A stretch of DNA of 64,000 nucleotides from an uncultured Anaerovibrio sp. GTDB taxonomy: Bacteria > Bacillota > Negativicutes > Selenomonadales > Selenomonadaceae. Below the pieces are notes generated by a model that saw only the letters and a program-made list of their open reading frames with translations, was not told where the DNA came from and did not search any database. Shown here one piece after another: positions 36,934-44,466 of the stretch; the first letter of the stretch is position 1, and each line of letters starts with the position of its first letter. The stretch is taken from the NCBI GenBank assembly GCA_934196075.1, contig CAKPVW010000001.1:1-64000 (forward strand), written 5' to 3'. The position numbers and the translations under genes were made by a program.

Positions 36934-37836
36934 ATGAAAAAAATATTTTACCTTTTACTAACCGCTATTCTCATTTCTGCCAGCTTCATGTCAGGCTGTG
37001 GCAGCAATGAACCCCCAAAAGCCCAAAAGGATGGCCAATTACATATTGTAACCTCTTTCTACCCTATGTACATTGCTACTGCCAATATTACTAAGGGTGT
37101 GGACGGTGTACAGGTAACGAACATGACCAAGCCCCAGACCGGCTGTCTCCATGATTATCAGCTAACCACTGATGATATGAAAACTCTGGAGCAGGCAGAT
37201 ATTTTTGTAGCCAATGGTGCTGGCATGGAATCCTTTTTGAACAAGGTAATAAAAGAACACAAGAATCTAACCGTAATTGATGCCAGCAAGGATATCACAC
37301 TGCTAGAGGAAGATGGCGAACCAAATCCTCATGTATGGTTGGATGTAGATAATGCTATCAAGCAGGTGGAAAACATTTCTCAGCAGCTGTGCGATGCAGA
37401 TCCCAAGCATGCTGAATCCTACAAGGCCAATACCGCTGTTTATATTGGCAAGCTAAAGGAGCTGCAGGCCCAGATGAACAGCGAGCTAAAGGATATTGCT
37501 CATAGAGATATTGTTACCTTCCATGAAGCCTTCCCTTATTTTGCTCAGGAATTCAATCTGAATATTGTCAAGGTTATTGAAAGAGAACCAGGCACTGAGC
37601 CTACACCTCAGGAGCTAGAAAATATCATCAAAGATGTAAATAAACTGCCAACCAAGGTACTCTTTACAGAGCCACAATATTCTCCTGCTGCCGCTGAAAC
37701 CATTGCCAGAGAAACCGGTGCCCATATCTATGCACTGGATCCTATTGTTACCGGCGAAGCCAATGAACAAGCTCTGGATGCTTATATCAACACCATGAAG
37801 CACAATGTCCAGACGCTGAAGGAAGCCCTTAAGTAA
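36934..37836 (+). CDS. Zinc/manganese-binding lipoprotein (ZnuA-like)
   Basis: 300-residue solute-binding protein of metal ABC transporters (cluster A-I). Signal peptide with lipobox MSGC (Cys near residue 22). Metal-ligand regions are visible: GCLHDYQLTTDDMKTLE, EPNPHVWLDVDNA and VTFHEAFPYFA, plus FTEPQYSPAAAETIA. It lacks the histidine-rich loop of many ZnuA proteins, so Zn versus Mn is open. AAGGAG precedes the ATG. It is monocistronic: no ABC permease or ATPase follows, and the partner must be elsewhere. Confidence 0.88.
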   Translation: MKKIFYLLLTAILISASFMSGCGSNEPPKAQKDGQLHIVTSFYPMYIATANITKGVDGVQVTNMTKPQTGCLHDYQLTTDDMKTLEQADIFVANGAGMESFLNKVIKEHKNLTVIDASKDITLLEEDGEPNPHVWLDVDNAIKQVENISQQLCDADPKHAESYKANTAVYIGKLKELQAQMNSELKDIAHRDIVTFHEAFPYFAQEFNLNIVKVIEREPGTEPTPQELENIIKDVNKLPTKVLFTEPQYSPAAAETIARETGAHIYALDPIVTGEANEQALDAYINTMKHNVQTLKEALK

Positions 37837-37851
37837 AATATAGCAATTTAA

Positions 37852-37897
37852 AAGCTGACCTATGGGGAATTTCTTCCCCATAGGCCAGCTTTTTTTA
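37852..37897. terminator. Bidirectional terminator between the ZnuA-like gene and the chemoreceptor
   Basis: Stem AAGCTGACCTATGGGGAA / TTCCCCATAGGCCAGCTT (one mismatch), followed by a run of T on the plus strand; the minus strand has TTTTAAATT after the stem. It serves two convergent genes. Confidence 0.85.
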
Positions 37898-37923
37898 TGC
37901 TTTATTTTGTTTTTATTATTTAC

Positions 37924-39756
37924 TTAAAGCTGGAATTTACTCAGGGCATTCTGCAAGTCCTGAGCCTGCTCTGCCAACTTACGGCTGGCGTCGGCAATTT
38001 CCAGCATGGAAGCAGTTTCTTCCTCAGTGGAAGCAGATACAGTTTCCGCCTCACTGGCCACAGAACGACTCATGGAATTAATCTTTTCAATGGCTTCATT
38101 AATCTTCATAGTATGATTAGCCAACTCAGATACAGCACCATCCATGGTATTGGAATTATCTGCCACCTTAGATACCATTTCGGCAATATGACCGAAGGAA
38201 GAGCCAGCCTCCTTAACGGCACCAGTTCCCTTCTTAACCTGATCAACGCCAGACTTCATAGCCTTAACTGCATTTTCTGTATCCTGCTGAATACCAACTA
38301 CTACCTGGGCTATTTCTCCAGCAGACTCCTGAGACTGCTCTGCCAGCTTGCGAACCTCCTCAGCAACTACGGCAAAGCCACGGCCATGCTCACCAGCCCG
38401 AGCTGCCTCGATAGCAGCATTCAGAGCCAGCAGATTGGTCTGCTCTGCAATGGAGGAAATAGTATCAATAATCACGCCTATCTGCTGAGATTTCTCACCC
38501 AGCTGCTCGATAACCCCGGCAATATCCGTTACGGTAGCATCAATGGTTTCCATATTGCTAACAGCACCGCCTACATTGGTACGGCCAGTTTCAGCCACGT
38601 CATTGGTTTCCTGTACCTGATTAACAGTTTCTCTCAAGGTTGCAGAGAATTCTTCCATATGAGCGGTGAGATTATTAACACTGCTGGATGCAGTTTCTAC
38701 CTGATTGAACTGCTCACTGCAGCTGCCTGCTACATTCATAACAGACTCAGCAATAGACTTGCTGACTGTAGCCGCCTGTTCAGAGGTAGAGGTCAACTCC
38801 TCAGAAGCAGCCGCCAGATATTCTGCTGTAGTTACAATCTGCTGCATCAGCTCTGACTGCTTCAGACGCATATTCTTCATGGCTCTTGCCATGACGCCCA
38901 ATTCATCATCACGCTCCAGCATATGCTTGATTTCATTAATATCCTCATCCTGATGGGCACGATAATCTCCCTCACCCAGATAGTTGATTCGCTTGGCTGC
39001 CAACTGAATAGGCATAGCAATCTGCTTGCCCATGTAGTAAGCAAAGCCGGCAATAAGCACAAAGAGCACCACCATAACAGTAACTGCTACCATAATATCG
39101 CTTTTCAGCTCACCATCCAGCAAGGCCTTTTCCTCAGCTACCATAGCATCAATATCATCAATCCAGATGCCCGTACCGATGACCCAATTCCAGGGCTTGA
39201 AACATACAGTGTAATTACGCTTTGGCAGTGGCTCTGTAGTATTTGGCTTAGGGAACATCAAATCCGTAAAGCCGCCCCCTTCAGCCATACCATTTTGAAT
39301 CATTTCCTTGATATAATACTTGCCCTGAGGATCTACAGAGTCAATTCTGGATTTACCCTCAGTTGCTCTTCCCAGCAGTACCACATTCACCCCCTGAGTG
39401 GTATCTACATAGAAATATCCCTTGCCATCATCATAACGCAAATCCCTGACGGCATCGGCAGCTCCCTTCTGAGCCTGCTCCTGAGTCAACTCACCGCTTT
39501 GCTGCTTTTTGTAGTATTCATCCAAAATACTATAGGCAACCTGAGTTTCACCTTTTAGGCTGGATTCTACATTTTTCTCCAAGGTGTCCCGGTAATGATC
39601 CAGCTGCTGATGATTGGCTTGAATCTGTGACCAGATAAAAAAGCCACCCAAACATAAAGCTGTAACCACCGAAGCCCCTGCAATAACTGCGATCAGCCTA
39701 GTTTTAATGGAATGAATCGTCTCCATGGAGCTTACTCCTTTTAAATTACCCATCAT
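37924..39756 (-). CDS. Methyl-accepting chemotaxis protein with Cache sensor
   Basis: 610-residue chemoreceptor. Membrane segment at about 21-45, an extracytoplasmic single-Cache region (about 50-210: DDGKGYFYVDTTQGVNVVLL, KPWNWVIGTGIWIDDID), second membrane segment (about 222-245), HAMP, and a long signalling coiled coil with the hairpin tip VVAEEVRKLAEQSQESAGEI. PWxxGTG and YFY elements are typical of Cache_2. Two starts are possible: ATG 39756 (AGGAGG upstream) and ATG 39726 (AAGGAG upstream, no N-terminal extension). No other chemotaxis genes are near. Ligand unknown, small carboxylates being common for this sensor type. Confidence 0.9.
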   Translation of the reverse strand: MMGNLKGVSSMETIHSIKTRLIAVIAGASVVTALCLGGFFIWSQIQANHQQLDHYRDTLEKNVESSLKGETQVAYSILDEYYKKQQSGELTQEQAQKGAADAVRDLRYDDGKGYFYVDTTQGVNVVLLGRATEGKSRIDSVDPQGKYYIKEMIQNGMAEGGGFTDLMFPKPNTTEPLPKRNYTVCFKPWNWVIGTGIWIDDIDAMVAEEKALLDGELKSDIMVAVTVMVVLFVLIAGFAYYMGKQIAMPIQLAAKRINYLGEGDYRAHQDEDINEIKHMLERDDELGVMARAMKNMRLKQSELMQQIVTTAEYLAAASEELTSTSEQAATVSKSIAESVMNVAGSCSEQFNQVETASSSVNNLTAHMEEFSATLRETVNQVQETNDVAETGRTNVGGAVSNMETIDATVTDIAGVIEQLGEKSQQIGVIIDTISSIAEQTNLLALNAAIEAARAGEHGRGFAVVAEEVRKLAEQSQESAGEIAQVVVGIQQDTENAVKAMKSGVDQVKKGTGAVKEAGSSFGHIAEMVSKVADNSNTMDGAVSELANHTMKINEAIEKINSMSRSVASEAETVSASTEEETASMLEIADASRKLAEQAQDLQNALSKFQL

Positions 39757-39874
39757 ATATCCCTCCTGTCTGCTCTTTACGGCAGATGCTTGTACAAGAT
39801 TTTCTGTACTATATGCATAATTCGCTACTTACAAAAAAAATCCTTCTTTTACCTGAAAAAAATATTAGAAAATC

Positions 39875-39910
39875 CAAAAACAGGCTGTTGGTACCATTAC
39901 CAACAGCCTA
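39875..39910 (-). terminator. Terminator after hup
   Basis: Minus-strand stem AGGCTGTTGGTA / TACCAACAGCCT followed by GTTTTTGG. Confidence 0.75.
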
Positions 39911-39931
39911 TCTGTAGATTATTCGGAAGGA

Positions 39932-40207
39932 TTACTTGTTTACAGCGTCCTTCAGTGCCTTACCTGCCTTGAATGCTGGAACCTTGGCAGCAGCGATCTT
40001 AATCTCCTCACCAGTCTGAGGATTGCGGCCAGTGCGGGCAGCACGATCTCTAACCTCGAAGGTACCAAAGCCAATAACCTGTACATTCTCACCCTTAGCC
40101 AAAGTTTCCTGAACGGTGCTGAAGAATGCGTTTACAACAGCCTCAGTATCCTTCTGGGTAATCTCTGCTTTCTTTGCAACATTTGCAATCAATTCTGCTT
40201 TAGTCAT
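39932..40207 (-). CDS. hup: HU-family DNA-binding protein
   Basis: Nucleoid protein. 91 residues from ATG 40207 ([13 protein letters not shown]), with AAAGGGG upstream. The core [24 protein letters not shown] carries the DNA-bending RNPQTG loop. It has its own promoter with a near-consensus -35 and a terminator, as expected of an abundant protein. Confidence 0.96.
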   Translation of the reverse strand: MTKAELIANVAKKAEITQKDTEAVVNAFFSTVQETLAKGENVQVIGFGTFEVRDRAARTGRNPQTGEEIKIAAAKVPAFKAGKALKDAVNK

Positions 40208-40243
40208 AGGTTTATATCCCCTTTCGTACTTAATACGATGTTG

Positions 40244-40272
40244 ATAATACCACATATTCTGTTGTTTGGCAA
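40244..40272 (-). promoter_or_regulatory. Promoter of hup
   Basis: Minus-strand TTGCCA (40267-40272), 17-base spacer, TATTAT (40244-40249). Confidence 0.65.
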
Positions 40273-40358
40273 ATAATTTCTAGAACTTTTATTCCTTGCC
40301 CCTGCAAAACACCCTAATTATGAGCCTATTTTCCTAACAAATTGTCTTTTTTAGACTT

Positions 40359-41138
40359 TTATGTTCGTTTTCTACTTTTTGCTTCTTCCTGCTGATATTG
40401 CAGCATGAGATAATCCACCAGAATACGGGAAATAACATATAGCGGCAATCTAGAGGTCACATCTACTCTGGTAAAGGTACGATTGTGATGACAATACCCC
40501 TTGATGCGAATATGAGCCATGCGGTTAATAGGCAGCTCTGCTGACGCACAGGTAATGGCAATAATTTTTGCTCCCATCATAGATGCCTTTTCAGCTGCTG
40601 AAATAAGCTCTGGGGTACTGCCTGACATAGAAAATATAATCACTACCGAATCCATACCTGTATGAGCGCTAAGCTCCTGCATAATATTAGAATCTGTATT
40701 ATATACCACGTTTTTATTCATAACCTGCAGCTTCAAGGCCAGCTCTGAGGCAACATTATTGGAAAGTCCTTTGGAAAAAATAAATACCCTTTTGGCCTTC
40801 TGAATTTCATTTACGGCCTTGAGAATAGTGTCTATAGATAGCTGCTCAATGGTATTGCCTATTTCCAACAGAGATTTGTTGAAAATTTCATTAACATCCA
40901 CAGAATCCTGCCTGGCCTCAGTCTGCTGGGTCAGCATATAACGCAGCTCGGCAAAACCCGAAATACCACATTTTTTTATGGTGCGGGAAACTGTTGCCGG
41001 CGAAGAATAAGTAGCCTCCGCCACATCACTGATTGACATATTGGAAATAGCCACCGCATTGCTATTAATAAAGCTGATGACATTTTTCTCCGTATCTGTC
41101 AGCTTACTCATAAAGTCATGTTCTATATTGATTAGCAT
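40359..41138 (-). CDS. RpiR/MurR-family transcriptional regulator
   Basis: 259 residues. N-terminal HTH_6 domain (ISDVAEATYSSPATVSRTIKKCG) and C-terminal SIS phosphosugar-binding domain (about 105-240: RVFIFSKGLSNNVASELALKL, VVIIFSMSGSTPELISA). Such regulators sense sugar phosphates. It follows the aldolase/PTS IIA/LacAB genes on the same strand after a terminator-like hairpin, so it is the probable regulator of that cluster. Confidence 0.88.
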   Translation of the reverse strand: MLINIEHDFMSKLTDTEKNVISFINSNAVAISNMSISDVAEATYSSPATVSRTIKKCGISGFAELRYMLTQQTEARQDSVDVNEIFNKSLLEIGNTIEQLSIDTILKAVNEIQKAKRVFIFSKGLSNNVASELALKLQVMNKNVVYNTDSNIMQELSAHTGMDSVVIIFSMSGSTPELISAAEKASMMGAKIIAITCASAELPINRMAHIRIKGYCHHNRTFTRVDVTSRLPLYVISRILVDYLMLQYQQEEAKSRKRT

Positions 41139-41169
41139 AAAATACCTCTCCCCTCTTTTACCCCTCTTA

Positions 41170-41187
41170 TTATAACCTCTATATTAT
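41170..41187 (-). repeat. Recurrent 18-base AT-rich motif containing TATAAT, copy 2
   Basis: Minus strand ATAATATAGAGGTTATAA continuing into TATAAT, about 30 bases upstream of the rpiR-family gene. Confidence 0.4.
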
Positions 41188-41230
41188 ATCATAAATAAGG
41201 TAGGAAGTTGTATTTTATTACATATTTTAA

Positions 41231-41248
41231 TTATAACCCCTACATTAT
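41231..41248 (-). repeat. Recurrent 18-base AT-rich motif containing TATAAT, copy 3
   Basis: Minus strand ATAATGTAGGGGTTATAA continuing into TATAAT, about 60 bases upstream of copy 2. Confidence 0.4.
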
Positions 41249-41277
41249 TCAAGGGAATTAGCTCCACCCTGTCATTA

Positions 41278-41330
41278 GCACAACATATCGTCACCTATAG
41301 GTGTGGGGGGACATCGGACACCTCGTTATA
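41278..41330 (-). repeat. Short intergenic repeat, copy 4
   Basis: Plus-strand GCACAACA ... CACCTATAGGTG ... ACATCGGACACCTCGTTATA. It has the same outer blocks as copy 3 and the same hairpin/ACATxGGACA core as copy 2. It lies between the aldolase terminator and the rpiR-family gene. Confidence 0.55.
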
Positions 41331-41339
41331 TACAATATC

Positions 41340-41375
41340 AATAAGGCTGCTGATACGAAATTCAGCAGCCTTATT
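41340..41375 (-). terminator. Terminator-like hairpin after the aldolase gene
   Basis: Perfect 14-base stem AATAAGGCTGCTGA / TCAGCAGCCTTATT with an 8-base loop; the tail on the minus strand is only moderately T-rich. Confidence 0.55.
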
Positions 41376-41388
41376 CAATACACAAAAT

Positions 41389-42237
41389 TTATGCCTTGCC
41401 TACAGAGCCGCAGACCTCTATTTTCTGCTCTACATACTTCTGTACCTCAGCCATACCCTGCTGGCTGTACTTCTTAGGATCAAAAGCCTCAGGATGCTCT
41501 GCCATAAACTCCTTTGCGCCACGAGTAAAGGCAATACGTAAATCAGTAGCATAATTTACCTTGCAGATACCATTCTTGACAGCAGTAATAACCTGCTCAT
41601 CAGGCACACCAGAGGTACCATGAAGTACCAGAGGAATGTCTACCATATCATGGATAGTAGCAATCAAATCAGTATTTACCTTAGGAATTCCCTTGTAAAC
41701 GCCATGAGCAGTACCTACACCAATAGCCAGATAATCTACACCGGTTTTCTCAACAAAGATTTTGGCTTCCTCTGGATCGGTATATGGGTTATCATCATCA
41801 CCCTCTAGGTCATCCTCCTTGCCGCCAACCTTGCCTAGCTCGCCTTCTACATAGACATCCCCAGGATGACACGCATCTACTACACGCTTGGTTAGGTCAA
41901 TATTGTCCTCAAAGGCCAGCTTGGAACCATCAATCATAATGGAGGTATAACCTGCTCTATACGCCGCCATTGCTCTCGCAAAGCTGTCACCATGATCCAA
42001 ATGCATAACCACAGGAATAGAACTTCTTTTGGCTGCGGCAGCCACATTGGCATAATAATAATCTACACCTGCATATTTAATGGTACCTGGAGTGGTCTGC
42101 ATAATAACCGGAGAATTCTTCGCCTCCGCAGCAGCCAATACAGCCATAACCATTTCCATATTCTCGACATTGAAGGCACCAATGGCATATTTGCCCTCTC
42201 TTGCCTTCTGAAGCATTTCCTTTGCAGTAACTAACAT
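41389..42237 (-). CDS. Class II ketose-bisphosphate aldolase (tagatose- or fructose-bisphosphate)
   Basis: 282-residue zinc aldolase from ATG 42237, with GGAGGA upstream. Zinc and catalytic regions are visible: VMHLDHGDSFARAM, YVEGELGKVGGKEDD, GVGTAHGVYKGIP and PLVLHGTSGVPDEQV. Class II enzymes that cleave fructose-1,6- and tagatose-1,6-bisphosphate are hard to tell apart. Direct linkage to lacA, lacB and a lactose-type PTS IIA favours tagatose-1,6-bisphosphate (GatY/KbaY role), replacing the class I LacD usual in streptococci. Confidence 0.88.
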   Translation of the reverse strand: MLVTAKEMLQKAREGKYAIGAFNVENMEMVMAVLAAAEAKNSPVIMQTTPGTIKYAGVDYYYANVAAAAKRSSIPVVMHLDHGDSFARAMAAYRAGYTSIMIDGSKLAFEDNIDLTKRVVDACHPGDVYVEGELGKVGGKEDDLEGDDDNPYTDPEEAKIFVEKTGVDYLAIGVGTAHGVYKGIPKVNTDLIATIHDMVDIPLVLHGTSGVPDEQVITAVKNGICKVNYATDLRIAFTRGAKEFMAEHPEAFDPKKYSQQGMAEVQKYVEQKIEVCGSVGKA

Positions 42238-42259
42238 ATCTTTTTCCTCCAAGCTCCTC

Positions 42260-42565
42260 TTACTTCATCATCTTCATGAAGCGCTTGCACATATCTCCCA
42301 GCAGCATAGCAGTCATCAAATGATCCTGCGCATGTACCATCAGGAAGCACAATTCCATATCCTCGCCGCTAGCCTCTTTGGTAATCATATCAGTCTGAGA
42401 TTCGTGAGCACTGAGTACAGTCTCATAACCAGCCTTGATAAGCTCCTCAGCCTTGTCAAAGTTCTTATCTGCCATAGCATCCATAGCCTGCAGGAACTGA
42501 GTTCTAGCCTCACCTGCATAAGCTACAATCTCCATAGCAACCATTTCCATATCTTCTTTAGTCAT
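42260..42565 (-). CDS. PTS lactose/cellobiose-type IIA component
   Basis: 101-residue phosphocarrier from ATG 42565 (MTKEDMEMVAMEIV), with GGGGAG upstream. The phosphorylated histidine lies in LCFLMVHAQDHLMTAML. It passes phosphate from HPr to a IIB partner in sugar uptake. No IIB or IIC gene is in the window, so it must work with a transporter encoded elsewhere. It lies 22 bases upstream of the aldolase. A possible own promoter (TATAAT near 42660) is in the gap to lacB. Confidence 0.9.
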   Translation of the reverse strand: MTKEDMEMVAMEIVAYAGEARTQFLQAMDAMADKNFDKAEELIKAGYETVLSAHESQTDMITKEASGEDMELCFLMVHAQDHLMTAMLLGDMCKRFMKMMK

Positions 42566-42698
42566 GTTCATACTCCCCTTTTACTGTTTTTTTGGACAAC
42601 CCCTGTCCCTTTTACCACACCGAAGTGCTATGATATTAGTTTATCCTGCAAAAGATATACAATTATATCATAACACATTTTTCGTACATTTGCACCTA

Positions 42699-43214
42699 TC
42701 AATCGTGATAGAAGCCCTCATCCCACTTCTTCTCAAATTCATCAAAGAGTGCATCATTCTCAATACAGTCATTATCAGGAACCATATTGTCAATCTTGGC
42801 AATCAAAGCTTCTTTTTCAGGAGTTGGCTTGTACTCTGCCTTCAGGAAGGCTTCCAGAATGTATTCGATGGTGCCTACACCCAATACACGGCCGCCACAG
42901 CCAATAACATTGGCATTCAGATTTTCCTTGGCAGCAACTGCAGTTTGTACATCAGCCACACAAGCACCTCTAATTCCCTTTACCTTGACAGCAGAGTTGT
43001 TAATACCAATACCAGTACCGCAAATGCATACGCCCAAATCTGCCTGGCCAGTAACAACAGCCTTTGCTACCTTACGGCCGTAAATAGGATAATGGGTGCG
43101 GATAAAATCATAGGTACCTACATCGATAACCTCATGGCCCTGCTTCTTCAGAAACTCAGCAGCCTTAATCTTGATATCTGTTACAATATGGTCACAGCCA
43201 ATAGCAATTTTCAT
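42699..43214 (-). CDS. lacB: Galactose-6-phosphate isomerase subunit LacB
   Basis: 171 residues of the RpiB/LacAB fold. It has [55 protein letters not shown] active-site segments and a C-terminal [10 protein letters not shown], which matches LacB and not the shorter RpiB. With LacA it converts galactose-6-phosphate to tagatose-6-phosphate. It lies 21 bases downstream of lacA. Confidence 0.9.
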   Translation of the reverse strand: MKIAIGCDHIVTDIKIKAAEFLKKQGHEVIDVGTYDFIRTHYPIYGRKVAKAVVTGQADLGVCICGTGIGINNSAVKVKGIRGACVADVQTAVAAKENLNANVIGCGGRVLGVGTIEYILEAFLKAEYKPTPEKEALIAKIDNMVPDNDCIENDALFDEFEKKWDEGFYHD

Positions 43215-43235
43215 GGTTTATTTCCTCCCTGTATA

Positions 43236-43655
43236 TTAAAGCTCACGATTCAGCATATCAATACGGATCTGATGACGACCTCCGTCATACTCTGTCTTAA
43301 CGAAATTCTCAGCCAGCTGGCAGCTAAGTACATCAGCAGTAATATTGGCACCCAAGGTAATAATCTGAGTGCTATTGTGATGGCGAGTCATACTGGAGGT
43401 ATAGTCCTCATAAACAGGAGCACATACAATGCCATGATTCTTGGCAGCAATGTTGAAAGGTACTACACCATAGTCATCTACGACAATACCTCTGGTAATA
43501 TCACCCTTATTTACCAGCTCTACTACATTCATGGTAGCAGTGAAGATATCCTTGTCAGATACATCTACCACCTCATAACCAGCCTGAGTCAAATGAGCCT
43601 TTACTACATCCTTCAAGCGAGTACCAACTTCATTGGCGGAAATTGCAACTTTCAT
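43236..43655 (-). CDS. lacA: Galactose-6-phosphate isomerase subunit LacA
   Basis: 139 residues from ATG 43655 (MKVAISANEVGTRLK), with AAAAGGAG upstream. It belongs to the LacA half of the heteromeric isomerase: GIVVDDYGVVPFNIAAK, the SMTRHHNSTQIITLGANI stretch and the ending KTEYDGGRHQIRIDMLNREL are close to LacA. It is the first gene of the sugar cluster. A -10 (TATACT, about 43715-43720) and a palindrome at 43754-43773 lie upstream. Confidence 0.88.
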   Translation of the reverse strand: MKVAISANEVGTRLKDVVKAHLTQAGYEVVDVSDKDIFTATMNVVELVNKGDITRGIVVDDYGVVPFNIAAKNHGIVCAPVYEDYTSSMTRHHNSTQIITLGANITADVLSCQLAENFVKTEYDGGRHQIRIDMLNREL

Positions 43656-43753
43656 TTTCAAGTCTCCTTTTCTCTATCTCTTTCACCTCTGTGTAGGTGA
43701 TTTCCTTACTACAATGTTAGTATATAACCTTATTCTCTCCTTGTGTTTTCAGC

Positions 43754-43773
43754 CTTTGAAATGATTTTCAAAG
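43754..43773. promoter_or_regulatory. Candidate RpiR-family operator upstream of lacA
   Basis: Palindrome CTTTGAAA-TGAT-TTTCAAAG, about 35 bases upstream of the -10-like TATACT of lacA. RpiR-family regulators bind inverted repeats and one is encoded at the end of the cluster; the link is inference. Confidence 0.35.
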
Positions 43774-43795
43774 CTATGAGACCTGAAAAATTCAC

Positions 43796-43830
43796 AAAAA
43801 AAATGTGTATCTCGCCTAATGAGATACACA
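43796..43830 (-). terminator. Second of two tandem terminators after comFB
   Basis: Minus-strand perfect stem TGTGTATCTC / GAGATACACA followed by eight T. Confidence 0.8.
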
Positions 43831-43886
43831 AAAAAATGATGACATACGCCCTAGCAGGAAGAAGCCTACTCAGCATTGTCATCATT
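43830..43886 (-). terminator. First of two tandem terminators after comFB
   Basis: Minus-strand perfect stem AATGATGACA / TGTCATCATT with a 32-base loop and then six T. It overlaps the T-run side of the second terminator. Confidence 0.7.
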
Positions 43887-43907
43887 TTATCCACCGCAGT
43901 CTATTTT

Positions 43908-44216
43908 TCAATCAACTGGATGACGTGGATTATTCGTTACCCTTTCCGCTGCCTCTGTCATGGCCCGAAGAGCATCCACCTTAATCATCATATCCATAAT
44001 ATGCACGCGTTCAAAAAGATCTCCTCTATCTGTAGAAACATATCTAGGCTGGAGACGATTCAGCGTCAAAGCCTTGATATCAGATAAGCACTGAGCACAG
44101 CAGCAGGCATTAGGAAATTTCTGCATTACAACTGGAAATTGCTCATCAATCAATCTTTCCATTACGTTGGCAACGTGTACATCCTTCAGGGTATCCTTGT
44201 CAAACTTAATTGTCAT
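43908..44216 (-). CDS. ComFB-family protein
   Basis: 102 residues from ATG 44216. It matches the late-competence ComFB family: VMERLIDEQFP, then the cysteine cluster NACCCAQCLSDIKALTLNRLQPRYV, which in relatives binds zinc. ComFB sits beside comFA in Bacillus, and in some cyanobacteria it binds c-di-GMP or c-di-AMP. It stands alone here with no other competence genes, so a function in DNA uptake cannot be assumed. The start is uncertain by four codons. Confidence 0.82.
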   Translation of the reverse strand: MTIKFDKDTLKDVHVANVMERLIDEQFPVVMQKFPNACCCAQCLSDIKALTLNRLQPRYVSTDRGDLFERVHIMDMMIKVDALRAMTEAAERVTNNPRHPVD

Positions 44217-44466
44217 AACATCTACCATCCCCTACTTACATCCTTATTTTGCACATATATTGTATTTTACCACAAATGAGATATTATCACCATAGATAAT
44301 TTGTCTATTCTAAATTGACCTATGTTCATCTCAGAACAAATTTTACCCCATGCTAACGGGTGCTAAGGCTCCCTCCTCTTAGGAGGGAATTAAGCACCCG
44401 TAAGGCTCTGGATTTATTCGACTAAACTCAGTGGAAGTCTAAAGCTCCCACTGAATAAGTCTCATT
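44217..44466. other. Intergenic region with possible IS200/IS605-type end
   Basis: Two large inverted repeats: ACGGGTGCT / AGCACCCGT (44355-44401, itself containing CCCTCCT / AGGAGGG) and TCAGTGG / CCACTGA (about 44429-44452). No coding region fits. The hairpin pair resembles right ends of tnpB-type elements but no transposase or left end is present. The comFB promoter should lie at 44217-44300 but was not clear. Confidence 0.35.

Noticed and set aside
42564..43700. 378-residue plus-strand reading frame
   Set aside because: Antisense to lacB and lacA, which match known families.
43680..43700. CACCT-CTGTGT-AGGTG hairpin upstream of lacA as another repeat copy
   Set aside because: It shares only the hairpin arms with the repeat family and lacks the ACATxGGACA block and the CACCTCGTTATA edge.
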